Source: Lineus longissimus (Eukaryota; Nemertea; Pilidiophora; Heteronemertea; Lineidae). From it: a stretch of DNA of 64,000 nt. The notes under the pieces were generated by a model, which searched no databases, was not told where the DNA came from, and was given only the letters and a program-made list of their open reading frames with translations. Made by a program: the position numbers and the translations under genes. Below are positions 10,794-23,700 of the stretch, piece after piece. Numbering within the stretch: the stretch's first letter is position 1; each line of letters begins with the position of its first letter. The stretch lies in the NCBI RefSeq assembly GCF_910592395.1, contig NC_088308.1, forward strand, positions 20,227,501-20,291,500, written 5' to 3'.

Positions 10794-13777
10794 ATGATCT
10801 CGCTTGGTTTCACATTGTTTACCCTTTGTGCCGCAGTAGTAACATTTGCGACAGGGTTGGTCCCGGTGCCCAACATGGACTACAAGGCATATGTGAAACT
10901 CGGAGATATCAATATTGGGGCCATCATTCCAGTCCATCAGTACCATTTCAATGCGCCATGCGGGGGCAGTCTTCGGGAGCTCGGCGTTCTTCAGCGAATG
11001 GAGGCGCTGGTGTTCGCTGTCGAGGAAATTAACAATCGGACGGACCTCTTGCAGAACATAACTTTGGGTTACATCATCCTTGATGACTGTTACAAGGAAA
11101 GTACTGCAGTAGGAAAAGCATTGCAATTTGTTACTGCGAAAGGCACATGTGACGCCAATGTGACGACCTCACAGCACTGTTCAAATGAAACAACATCGTA
11201 TGACGTCATTGGATTAATTGGCTCCGAGAGTAGCGCAAACAGCATGAGTATTGCAAAAATATCCAACTTGTATAAAATCCCACAACTGAGTTACCTTGCT
11301 ACTAGTCCAGAGTTAGACAATACGTTTAGATTTCCATATTTCTTTAGGACAGTTCCGTCTGATTATTTTCAAGCGAAGGCGATTTTGGACTTTCTCGCAT
11401 ACTCTAATTGGACCTACGTCTCAATTCTGTACTCAGATTCTAGTTATGGTGTTGCTGGGTATCAAGCTCTTCAGGAGATTGCGAAAGATAAAGGAATATG
11501 TTTTGCTTATGCAGTATCAGTCCAATACAACTTCTCAGACAAATACTTCGACGAGCTAGTTACCCAAATCGTTCGTTATGACAACAAAGCGAGGGCCGTC
11601 ATCGTGTACACGCCTTTAGAAGTTGCGAGGGCGATTCTCGCTGCAGTGAAGCGACGAGGCCACACTGAGACTTTTACGTGGATAGCTAGCGATGCCTGGG
11701 GTAGGAATATTCAGGATTACGAAGGGTTGGAGGAGACTGCATGGGGTATTGTAGCTGTCAAAGTCAACTCTCAAAATGTGCACAGGTTCGATGAACATTT
11801 TTCAAATCTGATCCCAAGCATCAGAACAAATAACCCTTGGTTCCAACATTTCTGGGAAGACGTTTTTAACTGTTCCAAGGGTGGTTGCAGCTCAAACGAT
11901 AGCTTCACTGCGTGCTCCCACTATACCCCAGATATGCTGACGTCGCTGGTTATTGATGCTGTGTATACGTATGCCCACGCAATCGATGACGCACTCAGCA
12001 AAAACTGTTCGGAGGGCAGGGACTCATGCTATCTCAATTCTTGTTTAACAGCTGATGTTCTGACTGCATCTTTACAGAATATCGCATTCAATGGCGAAAT
12101 ATCAAATTTTACATTTGACGAAAATGGAAATGGTATTCTTGACTATAAATTCCAAAGTATACAAAAAATCAACAACAGCTTTCAACTAGTTCACGTTGCA
12201 ACTTGGAGTCAGGACATGGGTCTTGTCTTAGACGGTTCCCCGTTACAGTTCAAAAACCTCTCAACCATTCCAATATCAGTGTGCTCCGCCCCTTGCAAGC
12301 CTGGGTACTCACAGGAGCTACTCGACTACGGCTGCTGCTGGAACTGTAAAATCTGTCGACCGAACGAAATTTCTGTAATAATCGAAGGCATCATGAAATG
12401 TACTCCATGCACAAACAAGACATGGCCGGATTCCGATCGGACGGCGTGTCTGGGACTTATTCCTGAATACCTCAGTTACGACAGCGCCATCGGAGCAACC
12501 CTCATTACCTCTGCCGGGCTTGGCATAATCGCAACCTTCGTCGTTGCCATTCTCTACGGCATCAATAATGACCACAAATTAATCAAGGCATCGGGAAGGG
12601 AACTTAGTTACGTCATGTTATTTGGCATCTGGGTACACTACAGCGCCGTTTTTGTCTTCATCTTGAAACCAACAGATTGGACATGTATCGTGAATACATG
12701 CACATTCGGGCTTAGCTTCTGCCTGGTGTATGCTCCGCTCTTGACCAAGAGCAATCGTATCTATAGGATCTTTGAGAGCGGTCGCCACGGGAAGATACGA
12801 CCGCCAATGATTGACGCAAAGTCACAGCTGATGTTTACGTCCATACTAGTTTTGATTAAGGTAAGAAGTGCCCACCTCTTCATATTGACCAACGACACTA
12901 ACATTTTCGGTCGTACCGTACCGCTTACGCTGAATTCATACTCCGACAGCTGACTTGACCACGTCAGACATTGCCTGTATTAGTAAGAATACGAATCGAT
13001 ACTCAATAATCTAGCAATGTTCTCTTTCAGGTTGTTGTACTGCTCGTCTGGATCTTCACTGAAACGCCTAAAGCCATCACCACTGTGACACTCGGCCGTG
13101 ATCAAAACACACTGTCTTTGTTCTGTTCAATGTCTATGGGTGCATTTGGCTGCATCATCGGATACAACCTGCTGTTAATCCTTGCCTGCTGTTTCCACGC
13201 TTTCAAAACAAGAAAACTACCAACAAATTTTAATGAATCCAGATTTATTTCATTCTGTGTGTACACGACCATTCTGATGTGGTTAGCCTTCTTTCCTGCG
13301 TATCTCACTCTTACATTTGGATACTACAGGACATTATTCAGTTGTTTGGCTTTGCTTGTGAACGCTACAGTTGTAATGATTTGCTTGTTTGGAACGAGAC
13401 TGTATGGTGTTTACTTCGTCAAGAAGTGTGACCTTCACCTGATGTCTGCTGCATCCGGGAAGACAGGCTTGAAAAGTGCAGCCATCGCCGTTAAGGCAAC
13501 TGTATCAATAAACCACGCCGGGACCAAAGTCGTACCCAGGCGAGGGTCTGAGCTGAGCAAAGAAGACGTTGTCAACAATTCCATAGAAACCGTCGAAACA
13601 TCAAATTCTGACCTTGATCAAGTCCAAGTGGCGACCCCACCTGAAAATGATTTGGTTATAGTGTCACCTAGCGGTGCAGGCGAAAAATATGAGAATGGAC
13701 TTTTGTCGCTTCCAGAAGACAATCGAGTGAAAAGAGCTGTTAGTTTTGATGTCATTGAAAACGCTGATGATTGTTGA
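10794..13777 (+). CDS. Metabotropic glutamate receptor-like class C GPCR
   Basis: There are two coding exons, 10794-12860 and 13031-13777. The intron is GT-AG (GTAAGA ... TCTCTTTCAG), in phase 0 and 170 bp long, and the product is 937 residues. The start is supported by an in-frame TAG nine bases upstream. Order: signal peptide (about 1-21), Venus-flytrap ligand domain (about 35-480), nine-cysteine NCD3G linker (about 497-552), seven transmembrane segments (about 565-810) and a polar cytoplasmic tail. Positions matching mGluR ligand contacts include R68 (QRMEAL), T170 (YLATS), D190 (VPSD), Y218 (SSYG) and D300 (IASDAW). The serine before the conserved Thr (YSATS in mGluR1) is Leu here. It acts at the cell surface, coupling an amino-acid-like ligand to G proteins. 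Glutamate is likely but unproven. TM7 reads LFGTRLYG where mGluRs have a PK-x-Y motif. If the donor is ignored the first frame runs on to 12953, which is intron read-through. Confidence 0.9.
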
Positions 13778-13809
13778 TATAATATCTCAATTGAGTGCGG
13801 AATGATATA

Positions 13810-13815
13810 AATAAA
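13810..13815 (+). terminator. Poly(A) signal of the class C receptor gene
   Basis: AATAAA lies 33 bases past the receptor stop codon. It is followed within the 195-bp gap to the convergent glycosyltransferase gene by GT-rich sequence, so it is the probable 3' end of the receptor message. Confidence 0.55.
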
Positions 13816-13972
13816 ACCTTAGTAAATGTTCATAGAGAAAGGCCTTGTGTAAATGTACGTTAAATTAGCTGACGGGTCAAATACACACCCTCCTGAGTAA
13901 GGCCGAAGCCGAGCTATGTACGAACATTTGGATATTATACTAAATTAACGATGCTAACCATGCAAACGTTAC

Positions 13973-15250
13973 CTAAACAGAGTAAATGACAATTTGTTTC
14001 GAGTAACCATTACAACCGTCTTTATACTTGTAATCCATGGGTGCGCAAGTTATATTTTTATCAACATACTTGTTGTAGATATCCCAAGAGACTTCTGTGT
14101 TCATCGCATTAAAAATCATTAGGTTCCGTAAGCTGCAGTATTTTGCCACACCAGAGTCTCCTGTTTCCTTGACTAGTCCACGAAATGAAAAGAAGATGCC
14201 CTCATGGCACGAGGGTCTAATACCAGAAGCCTTCGCAAGCATACCAACGTAAACATCTTCTGAAAAAACCATTGGAACCCGGCGTGTTTTAGCGGAAAAT
14301 ATCTTTACTACATTTGCGGACATCAAAATCCCTAGGCCTCTGTTGTAAATCGGATACATCCTGTACGGGTATTGTTTATAACCGATGTAATATCTTTCAT
14401 AAGGGCCAGGTGACGTTCTTATAGGGACGGTTCTCATTGTTCCTCCACTGTACAAGTCTTTTTCATCTTCCCGGGAGAGTTTTTCCAAAAATTCTATAAT
14501 CCTTTGAGGGAACACAGCAGCGTCGTCGTCTGTTTTTAAAACATACCGCGCATTCTGGCAGTATTTTACCACCCAATTCAAACCTGCCGATGTCTTTTCG
14601 GTCAGATTCCTGAATGCGTCTCTAAAACCAAACTGTACGATGTCACCAAATACAGTAATCTCCTGGTTTAGATCCCTTTGTGTTCTGACATCAGTTTCTG
14701 CTATCAGGAATGCGTGACGTACCTCACGACCATGCCACTGCGTCACACCACCAAAAGTCTTCCGAATGTATGAGCGCTGGCTGAAATGATCCGGTGAACT
14801 CAGTACCAACATCAAGAAAAATAGCTCGTCGTTGTTTTCCTGAAAGCCATCCTTGCAAATACTTCCTGCCGGTATCAAGACTGTAGCTTCGTTATATATA
14901 ATCGGCATGTCAGCTTTCGGCTCCCATTCTTCTCCTATTATTAATGACCTTGTTGTAGACTGAAATGTATCCTTTTGGTTGTGCTGTTGATCTTCTGTTG
15001 CAGACGTCACCAATGTGTTTTTCAACAACATGTGTGATGCACGACTTGGCTTGTCTCTGACTGTCACTCGTTGTGGCTTTGTTTGCCCAGGATGGGAGAC
15101 ACAATTCTCGTATATTTTTCTGAGATGTTGGTAGAGTTGTCGATATTGTTTTTCATATTTGACTTGGTATTTCCGATCAGCGATGTAAGCAATGACAACA
15201 ACGCCCAATACAGCAATAATACATTTCTTGATTAGACTGCGGGATGGCAT
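13973..15250 (-). CDS. Beta-1,3-galactosyl/GlcNAc-transferase family protein (GT31)
   Basis: One uninterrupted exon encodes 425 residues. The N-terminus is a type II membrane anchor typical of Golgi glycosyltransferases: a short basic cytoplasmic tail, a hydrophobic segment at 10-23 and a long polar stem to about residue 135. The catalytic domain has the GT31 hallmarks QRSYIRKTF (158-166), LKTDDDAAVF with the metal-binding DDD at 241-243, and EDVYVG (331-336). These enzymes move Gal, GlcNAc or GalNAc from a UDP-sugar in beta-1,3 linkage. The acceptor cannot be read from sequence. The usual Y-C-x-G-x-G-Y segment is changed to YNRGLGILMS (302-311), so the cysteine and aromatic residue are missing. 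On the coding strand TTAATTTCAG abuts the ATG, so a 5' UTR intron probably ends exactly at the start codon. It is convergent with the receptor gene 195 bp away. Confidence 0.88.
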   Translation of the reverse strand: MPSRSLIKKCIIAVLGVVVIAYIADRKYQVKYEKQYRQLYQHLRKIYENCVSHPGQTKPQRVTVRDKPSRASHMLLKNTLVTSATEDQQHNQKDTFQSTTRSLIIGEEWEPKADMPIIYNEATVLIPAGSICKDGFQENNDELFFLMLVLSSPDHFSQRSYIRKTFGGVTQWHGREVRHAFLIAETDVRTQRDLNQEITVFGDIVQFGFRDAFRNLTEKTSAGLNWVVKYCQNARYVLKTDDDAAVFPQRIIEFLEKLSREDEKDLYSGGTMRTVPIRTSPGPYERYYIGYKQYPYRMYPIYNRGLGILMSANVVKIFSAKTRRVPMVFSEDVYVGMLAKASGIRPSCHEGIFFSFRGLVKETGDSGVAKYCSLRNLMIFNAMNTEVSWDIYNKYVDKNITCAPMDYKYKDGCNGYSKQIVIYSV

Positions 15251-15853
15251 CTGAAATTAAGAACAGCGCAACATTCAGATTATCAGTTTAAAGTGACAGA
15301 AATATCTTTGGCGATTCATATACCTGTATTATGTACCTTAATTGGAAGCCCATCATATCCACTCAGGAATAAATTACTAAAGGGCATAAGGCCGATCGAG
15401 GATTGCACTTCTTGGCTGCTCAAGATAAATCAGCTGTGGTGCAATAAATAATAACAGCAAATCTGTACAAATAACATACATTATTATGAGTAGTATCATC
15501 AAGAATTCATAAAGACTTTATTTATTCTTGGTATTATGAAAGATGTGCACTGAAGCTGCGACTGCAATACCTTCAGACTGTCCTGTATTTGAAAATAATC
15601 ATTGTCGTTCTTCAACCTCGTGAGCACAAGGTCACGGTTTCAATGCGATGTTTAGGAGCCTGTTGATGACCCTCTTGTTTTCATGCATGTGATCCATTTA
15701 ACTGACCAGTGTCTTCTATATTGAAAGACTCTGATTTAACAAAACAATAGAGTTCCGAGAAAGGAACTGAGTTAGTGCTTTGCTGACGGTTTCTATGAAA
15801 TGTTGTGTACTTTTTAATATTTCATGAACATGAACGCAACAGCTACAGGGTAG

Positions 15854-15920
15854 GGTGTATCTGTCTATAAAAATGACACTGAAACTGACTGAAGTGTGTC
15901 ATTTTTATTGATACACTCTG
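15854..15920. repeat. Imperfect hairpin repeat
   Basis: The arms TAAAAATGACAC (left) and GTGTCATTTTTA (right) are inverted copies around a loop of about 16 bases. The similarity continues outward into GTGTATC / GATACAC. The structure is probably a small foldback element. It has no histone-type stem-loop context. Confidence 0.5.
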
Positions 15921-16184
15921 TTTTATTGAAGAAGCTATCGCACTCGTCATTGAACAATGCATCATTGCATTAGAGTATGAGCTTACCTTACAACCCAGCT
16001 GAAGCGTCAGTCCCTTCGTAGACTATACAAACTGATCTATCGCGCTCGTTCCTCCGTTTAATAATGTAGCTGCATGCTAATGCAACAAATATACGAGAAT
16101 GACCACAGGCAGACTGCAAGCTGTTGGAAACGGGTCAGTACGATCAACATGAGATTTCATTATTCCCGATTGTTGGTACAATAA

Positions 16185-16400
16185 TAGGCAGGTTTCGCAA
16201 CCCTTACGAAGAGCTACGAACAACGATGTAAATGTACTTCATTGACGACTTTTTTCGAAAGTTCCCCTGATCCCTCGTACAAATTAGTACAGAAGTTGAT
16301 TTACGAGTTCTCGCGTGAATGAATTAGCACATGGCTTGATGACACGACAAACCTTCGTCGTTCGTACTTCGTCGTTCGTAGGGGTTGCGAAACCTGCCTA
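16185..16400. mobile_element. MITE-like element with about 20-bp terminal inverted repeats
   Basis: The left end TAGGCAGGTTTCGCAACCC and the right end GGGTTGCGAAACCTGCCTA are exact inverted copies. Weaker inverted similarity (ACGAA/TTCGT words) continues inside. The unit is 216 bp with no coding capacity, as expected for a non-autonomous DNA transposon. The right arm holds a 14-bp direct duplication (CTTCGTCGTTCGTA-type). A lone related end, TTAGGCAGGTTTGTTCGCAA, occurs at about 16550. The target-site duplication may be only TA. Confidence 0.7.
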
Positions 16401-17059
16401 ATGAGGAGATACGTGCAGGATGTGGGAACTAATGATGATATCCTACATAAACACACACGATTCGATTATATCATAAGTTCAAGGGGCTAAGAATTAATTA
16501 GCGAGTTACTGGTGAATGGGTCCTGTGGGCACATGGCTTTGTTGGCCATATTAGGCAGGTTTGTTCGCAATTCCAGACGATTTTACGCGGTGCTGGGGGT
16601 ATTGTGCAAGACCGTTTCTGAATATTCAAGAAACGGAAGATGCATTTACCAGCAGGACACTATGCAAAAAGCTCACAGATTTGTTTGCCTAGATGCCAAT
16701 CTCTGCTGACAGCTGTGCAAATGTAAAAAGGAACCTAGCAGCTGATTTCGATATCATGCATCATTTTGATTTATTCACTCAGCAAGCATGATTACGTAGG
16801 TTCATATTTATGGCATAAGATATTCCATGATCATTCATATACATGTGGTCCCATGCAATTTGGTTCATTTCAAGCTTTGCATAGTGCACAATGAAACGAT
16901 TCATTTACATGTACATGTACTTGTTTATTTTGGCCTGTTTAAAACTTGAAAGGAGCCAAATTAAGTGGGCCTATGTGAATAACATTGATTTCTTATTTCA
17001 TGCAAATATCAACCTAACGCTTGCAATAACATTACTTCTAAACCTGATCTTCAATTTTG

Positions 17060-17145
17060 CATCCTGCGATACAGGTTTTTGATACTCCTACCTCGTATAC
17101 AAAACCTCGTTTGAAATATCGAAAATCGCTGGTTATGTCAGGATG
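17060..17145 (+). repeat. Dispersed short repeat, copy A
   Basis: This segment begins CATCCTG and ends CAGGATG, a short terminal inverted repeat. It matches the reverse complement of 26104-26213, including the shared blocks GATACAGGTTTTTGATACTC and CTGGTTATGTCAGGATG. It is probably a small mobile element. Confidence 0.6.
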
Positions 17146-17742
17146 CCATTTTGTGATTCACGGGAATGTTTATTTGGTCCGTTTCGTTTGGCTTGTTTCA
17201 TTTTGGCCCGTCGTTTCAACTTCTACAAACTACCATACCCGGTAGCTGGTATAAGGCCCGGTTTTGGTAGGCATGATAATAGTACAAGGCCTATACGGGG
17301 TTAAGACATCATTACAAAGAAGAAAGAAAGAGGGCAAATAATGTTGTCATTCGGCAGCGAGTTCGGCCTAGATCTCAGTCATTCTGCATCAGAGAGTGAC
17401 GGCCTGTACACCAACGGTTTTGCCAGCCTATTCCAATTGCTTTTGCTGCGGAAGGAGAAGACCTTGAGAGAGGCTGGGACTCTGTCAAGGCTTGTTGCTG
17501 AGGTGCAAAGGACTACTAAACAAGAGTGGGTATATTCCGGGAACAGTACAATCCAAGATGCATAATTTTTAGGACTCGAATGAGTTTCTATTTGTCAAAG
17601 TGGAGGAACTATTGAAAGGCCTCAAAGAAGGATACTACAAGTTCAGATATTTATATTATCACCCTTAATCACCCATAACAACATTTCAATTGTTACGCCT
17701 GACCAGCAAAATCGAATCATCAATCGGACTATCGGCGTAAGG

Positions 17743-20700
17743 ATGAGGATACCGCTCGCCGTATGGATTGTGCTTCATCTTAAGGTAAGCGAGGGGGCCC
17801 CAAAGGCGAGGGAATTTGATAGACCCGGGTGACAGACCCGCGACTGTCTAAAGGTGGCCGAGAGTGAGTGTCGAGCTGACGTACAATAGTTGACGCGGCT
17901 GTACTGCTTGCGTTGGCCATCATCTGTGAAATCTCATATTTTTACATCTCATCAAGCTTAAATATCTTTACATTTAAAGAGAGTATAAAACCAGGGTAAA
18001 ATTGGCTGAAAGCTGTCGCATACTCAAGCTAATCAAAACCCCTTCAATTCATTTTGACGTTTTCGCCGATGATCTTGAGAGGACCTCAGCTACCACGAAA
18101 CCCTTTCAAAGCCTCCTTGAAAATAGTGTCAACAATCAATTAAGTGCTCTGAATTTGTCCCAAAAAAGAACTTAATGTCAAACGAGCTGTAGCCAATTGT
18201 TAAACGAAGAACATTCCCAGGATTCAGCATTTACGGCAAGAAACTCATCAAAGCATCAAATTCGGTTCCAAATTGACCAGATACATGTATATGAAGCTCA
18301 TCAGTTTTTAGCAAGAGTGGAGATTTCTTACAGAAAATAGAAACTGCCGAGCTGAAGAGGGTGCGGTTGCTGATAACTGAGCGCTGATTCGGGGAGTCCG
18401 CTTGGGGGAAGTTAGATTGCCGTTGATGGGGGCCCAACTTACGTGGATGTTGGTATTGGCAGTGGATTGTTGTTGTAACAAGCCAGACTGTCTGATAGAT
18501 AATTGATGTAGACACACACCTTGTTCCGGCATACATCCTAAAGCTTTGACATACATGTATTACACTCTTAAAGGTTTTCGAAAGCTCATACTCTTATTCA
18601 AAATCTTGGTCAAAAACAACAACCCTGCTATAAAACATTTGAGATGTGTACAATTAATCTAAGTTGAAAAACAGCTTTTGTGGTGAAGCAATTGCAAATA
18701 GTGCTTTTTGGTCTTCGTTTACTATACTCTACAAAGATAATTTGTTCAAAATGTTACATGATCGTCATCCTGTGAACCGTACCATCTCCAAGACTTTTCA
18801 AAATGCACCTTGTTGAACTCATAAAGGTGGAGCAAAATTAAACTTTTTAAATAAAATGTCCCAATTTTCCACCTTTAGGCATTTCATAGGGTTTACAGGC
18901 ATATCTCGACACGAAGTTAGAGACTTGTGATTAAATCACAACTGATTGACGTCTCGCGGATGGCTATCCAGCTCATATATCGACATGACATCTTTCCAAG
19001 GTTTACTGCTGTGCTTTGATTACAGAACCAGATGCCCTATATTTAAAGCTTCCAGTTAGTTTGAATTTGTCTTATTAATATCCGCCAACATTTGTACTTG
19101 CTCATTTTTTACTGTTTCTGATGCAAAGATTCTTCTTCTTCGAAATGAATTTGATACATGCAAGAATGGTATTCCCGCGAATTCATTACGGTATGAAATA
19201 AAGGACCTTTGGCATTTAGTGCATTCAAATATATTGGGTCACGCGAACCTGTCAGGAGGTCATCTTCAATCTAAGGTAAAGAAAAGAACTTTTGTGAGAA
19301 GTACTCTTATGAAATTGAGCAAGATCAATTGAGAGCCTTCTTTTATGAAGCAACATAGCGAGAAGAAAATCAGGTGTAAAGTGTTTGAAGTGTCCTAGGA
19401 TAGGATGTCCGGGGGAACAAAGGATTCTATTACGCGGCGCTTTTAATTTCTGAGGTACTGCCAATCATGCCTTTCCAGTGTCAGAAAAAAAACGGGCCAG
19501 ACACTTTGGTTCATTATCAGACTATATACATTTGTTTTTCTTCATTTCTGCACTGTTGATATCCCAGAATTAGGTTATACTTCCAAAGATTTTTTCCCCT
19601 TAAAGTTTAATTAGTCGGTGTGGAAATTAAAGTCTGGCAAAAATACTTTCAACTGGATGTGTATATATTGTTTAGAAGGTATAAGAGCATAAGAAAAAAA
19701 TGTCAGTTCATTTATCCGGCCTGAATGCGATTTAGTTACAGATTTCTAGCTCCAGAAAATGACATTTTGTCATGTATGGATTCTCTTCCTTCTAGATTTT
19801 CCATGTTGCATTATCAGAAGAGGACGACAAACTCAAATCAGGTAAGACAACGGAGATGGTACATGAACCCAGTATCATAATACCTGATCCAATGCCCATT
19901 GGTCGTATAAAGTGTGGAGTAAGTATTCCGCAAAATAAAACCCAAAGCCCAAAGAAACGTTGTAGCCATCAGCTGACGGCAGCGAACGTATTGCGGGTTG
20001 GGATTTGGACGGAATACGAGATGTACGTTTTTTGGTGACCTTGATTTCGATGAGGCTACAGACAGCCATCATCAGTCACTCAGCTCAGCTTGAGACTAAT
20101 TCTGAATCATGACATTCAGTGGGTTCTTCTGAATGTTTAATGAAAAACATAACGAAAACAATAGTCTAGAAGCATTAAACCCCGGGGAGAACAGCGAGTG
20201 CGAAAAACTAAATGCGCTGCTTGCATCTGAGATTTTTCTGCTGCCTTGTTCTCTTGGCTGAGTGAATGGTCTACGATGTCTAAAGTCTTGCAACCCACGC
20301 CCTTTGGGTGATGGAATTGCCCAAGTCGTTGTCACCAGAATGGACAACAATAGTAAATAACAAAGGGTCAGGACGTCCGAAGTACGTCACTTCGGAATTG
20401 AAGTACATCAACATCCGCTTTTCTCCTTGGCGCTGTGTCAGGCACCAGTATCGGATACACTGTGAAATTCTTTCTAGAGGTCAACGATCACTGAACTCTT
20501 GGACTTAAAAAGCAAATAAATCCGACGATGATACTAATACGTAGGCCTGTAGTACAATCCGACAATATGCTCTCGTCATTATTGTTCTTGGTGATTCATT
20601 ACGACGACAGACGTACTATTGCACTTCAGCGTCTTATTCAATAAAGAATGGTAATTACACAGGTCACGATGCAAAAACGAGAAAGGAAGATCAAGATAAT

Positions 20701-23700
20701 GTTAACGACACTATAATGATCGGTTCAAATAAGAGTAGGATGCGGGTGTTGCGGTAGACCTATATACGTAGTACTAGTTAGAAAGCCATCGCTGACTCGA
20801 CTAGTTTTTAAACCCCCGTCTGAATTATTACCTAATGGCCTAGATCTTCAGTTGAAAAATTGACCCATGTAATTTTCAATCGGGAATTTTTCAAGCACAG
20901 AAGTATGATAATGTTAACCATGACTGTTATACTATAACATAGACAAGTTCCATTTCCGCGAGACTCCGCGCTTGACATGCGACTGTGACTACCAACATCT
21001 GTTGTAAAAACAGATGGAGCGGCCATCCTCTAGTCGATACCCATGTTTTTGCAAATCCAGTTAGCCGGAATAGTACACGTGTCAGCCCCGTAGCGGGAGC
21101 TGCAGGGGCACTATCCCCCAGACGCCACCAAAACTGTGTCCTCAACCCATCCCGAACCAAAAGGTTAATTACCGCCATGCATGCGTTCTAAAAGAAAGTT
21201 TCTTCTCAACTCTTCCGAAATAAGGTTCCTTTCAAATTCTTGCTTCAGCTAAAAACAGAAACTTCAAAGGCAGCTTGTCCCCAATAACCACTGTGCCCTT
21301 CCTTGCCAGCAACGATGGCAGCTTGCTTTCTTACGACATCTCAGGGAGAACGCGGGATCACCGCTCACGCCGAAGCACGGACCAGGACAATCCTGCCGAT
21401 ACTATATATGTGGTTGTACCTATGGAAAAAGAAACTGTGATCCTAGACCTTACCCGAAAGTCCCACCTCCTTGCTCCGGTTGCCATTGCGGAGTCTTGGG
21501 AAAATGGTACATTGACGGGACGTCGTTTACGGGGGGACTGCTTCTACCAGGGCCGTATACGAGGGATGAAGAGTTCTATGGTTGCTGTCAGTAGTTGCCA
21601 TGGCTTGGTAAGTTGGTGAATGTGGACCCGCTTTGCCTACAACACACGATGCTGACAATGGGGTGGGGTTGGCTGCAAGCTTACCAATAGTATGACAGGT
21701 CCAACCGCAAGATGTATAGCTCCCCGCCAGAATGATTCGGTGGCAAATGGAGCCACAGCCTGATGCCGCAAAGTCGACCGACACTTCTTAGTCTAAAATT
21801 TCTTACCTTTGCTCTTATTACATTTATCAAAGCATCAACGTTTGGTCACGCACCGTCCATCGGAAGTCTTACAGAGCCATGATAAAAATTGGGTAAAATG
21901 ATGCTCCTAAGACCTCCGACACACTGAGTTTCCAAACGGCAATATTCTTTTCATCGTCTAAATCTTTGACAGCATGGCCTAATCGAGACCGACACAACAG
22001 GATACTTCATAGAACCGTTAAAAAGAGACGATGTTGATGGAAAGCAGCGTCATGTTATCTACCCAGAGAGCAGGGATCGCGGAGATACGGTCCGGGATGT
22101 ATCAGAAAATGTAACAGAAGGTACGGGACATGGTCTCAGAACGATATCAATCTTTTGATTTTTAAATGGCACCGAGTGGTTAAACGAATTTTTGTAATCT
22201 AACGCTCATTGGTGTCACGAAGCCGTCTCCATCTCCATACATCTCCATCGCTAAACCTTCATGGACAGTACCGTCTTGGACTCGGACTCGTAGTACACCC
22301 TACCACCAAGTGTGCATTAGGGGCGTAGCGCGCGATGTCAAAGTCTTTGGGTTGCACAATCACTGGTTAAGAGTGATACTCTGCACGCCTTTAATTAAGA
22401 TACATTTTGTCCCTGTTTTTAGGGGATCTGGTTGCCTACCACCAGATGATGACAAGGCTTCAGATGGCAGGACACCACAGGGTGCGACAGAAGCGCCACA
22501 ACGGGCCCCATCGGTTCAACCTCGAGGTGATCCTGGTCGTGGACGCCAACCTGCGGGAGTTCCACGGCGAAGACAGGGTGGAGGAGTACCTTATTACTCT
22601 CATGAATATCGTAAGTGAACGTCCAGCGTTAGTTATGAGCGCGTAGATAGTGGTATTAACTGGAAAATGGCTTAAAGGTTGTTACAGAGACATGTAAGTG
22701 ACCCGAAAAGAGCAATCATCTCTTTGAGAGAAAATATCAACTGCGAAACGAGCATGCCGTTTATTGCATTCATGTACGTCTACTGCTCAAATTTTAGAGG
22801 AAATCAACACCAGCATTACCAAAACGACATAGGCACTTGGTATCAACGTGGCCATCTTGAAATGTTTTCCGATCATTAGAGATGACAAAGGAGATAGATC
22901 ACAAAGATGCCTACATGTACGTCCATATATTCAGCTGAGCCGGGTATTTTTCTGAAATGACTGAGAAAATAAACCACGGCACAAAATTACGTCCAGGCTC
23001 TATGCCCAAAAGTGATATTTAGCGAAGCCAGGTTTACGTTTTAGATATGTCCCTCCTGATATCAGCTCTTTTCTTCTTTCAAGGTAGACGAGGTATACCA
23101 CCACCCAACCCTGGGTGTGGTCATCAACATTGTTCTCTCTAAGATACTCTATTTAAGTCAAAAAGATGTAAGTTCTCTATTGATTCAAATTTACCCGTTT
23201 CATCTCCGGTTAATAGAACTTGCCGATCATCGAAGAACAGACGATTCTCCTCGGTGAAATATTAATCTAAAATACTGAGGGTGCACCCAGTTCCGAAACA
23301 AAATCCCTTTTGCCAAGTATTGACTTAACCTGGTTGATAGGCTACAAATAAGGGAAGCATCATACATGGCGACTCAGGTCATTGTTCGAAGAATGCAGAT
23401 CTCAGTGCTACAGCAGTCGGATTTTATTCAACCCGAGCAATTTTCGAGACAATCCGATGATTTTTTTCTAACAACCTTTCCATATTCTGTGGTCAAAATA
23501 TTAACATAGGCTAACACGTTTGACGCTTAATCTTATTTTTATTTTTAAAGAATACATTATTTAAGGTATGATATCTTTTGAGTAGCCTCAGGAGACCTTG
23601 TGTAAGCTTCTGCTCCTCTGTAGAGAACATCTTTCCTTGCTTTGTCTTTCGACGTTTAGTAGATTTACCCTGCGTTGTAGAATGCATCAGATATAGCTCA

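Larger units (their letters stand above)
15251..17742. other. Intergenic region with two foldback elements
   Basis: No gene is supported between the glycosyltransferase 5' end and the first ADAMTS coding exon. The segment holds a hairpin repeat (about 15854-15920), a MITE-like element (16185-16400) and one copy of a dispersed inverted repeat (17060-17145). It also holds a 75-codon plus-strand frame (17341-17565) without recognised domains. The ADAMTS promoter and 5' UTR must lie near its right end. Confidence 0.5.

Noticed and set aside
12861-12953. Continuation of the receptor frame past 12860
   Set aside because: It is intron sequence. The GTAAGA donor, the in-phase acceptor at 13030 and the resumption of the 7TM domain show the true join.
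17341-17565. 75-codon plus-strand frame upstream of ADAMTS
   Set aside because: There is no recognised motif and no donor joining it in phase to the signal-peptide exon. It may be 5' UTR or chance.
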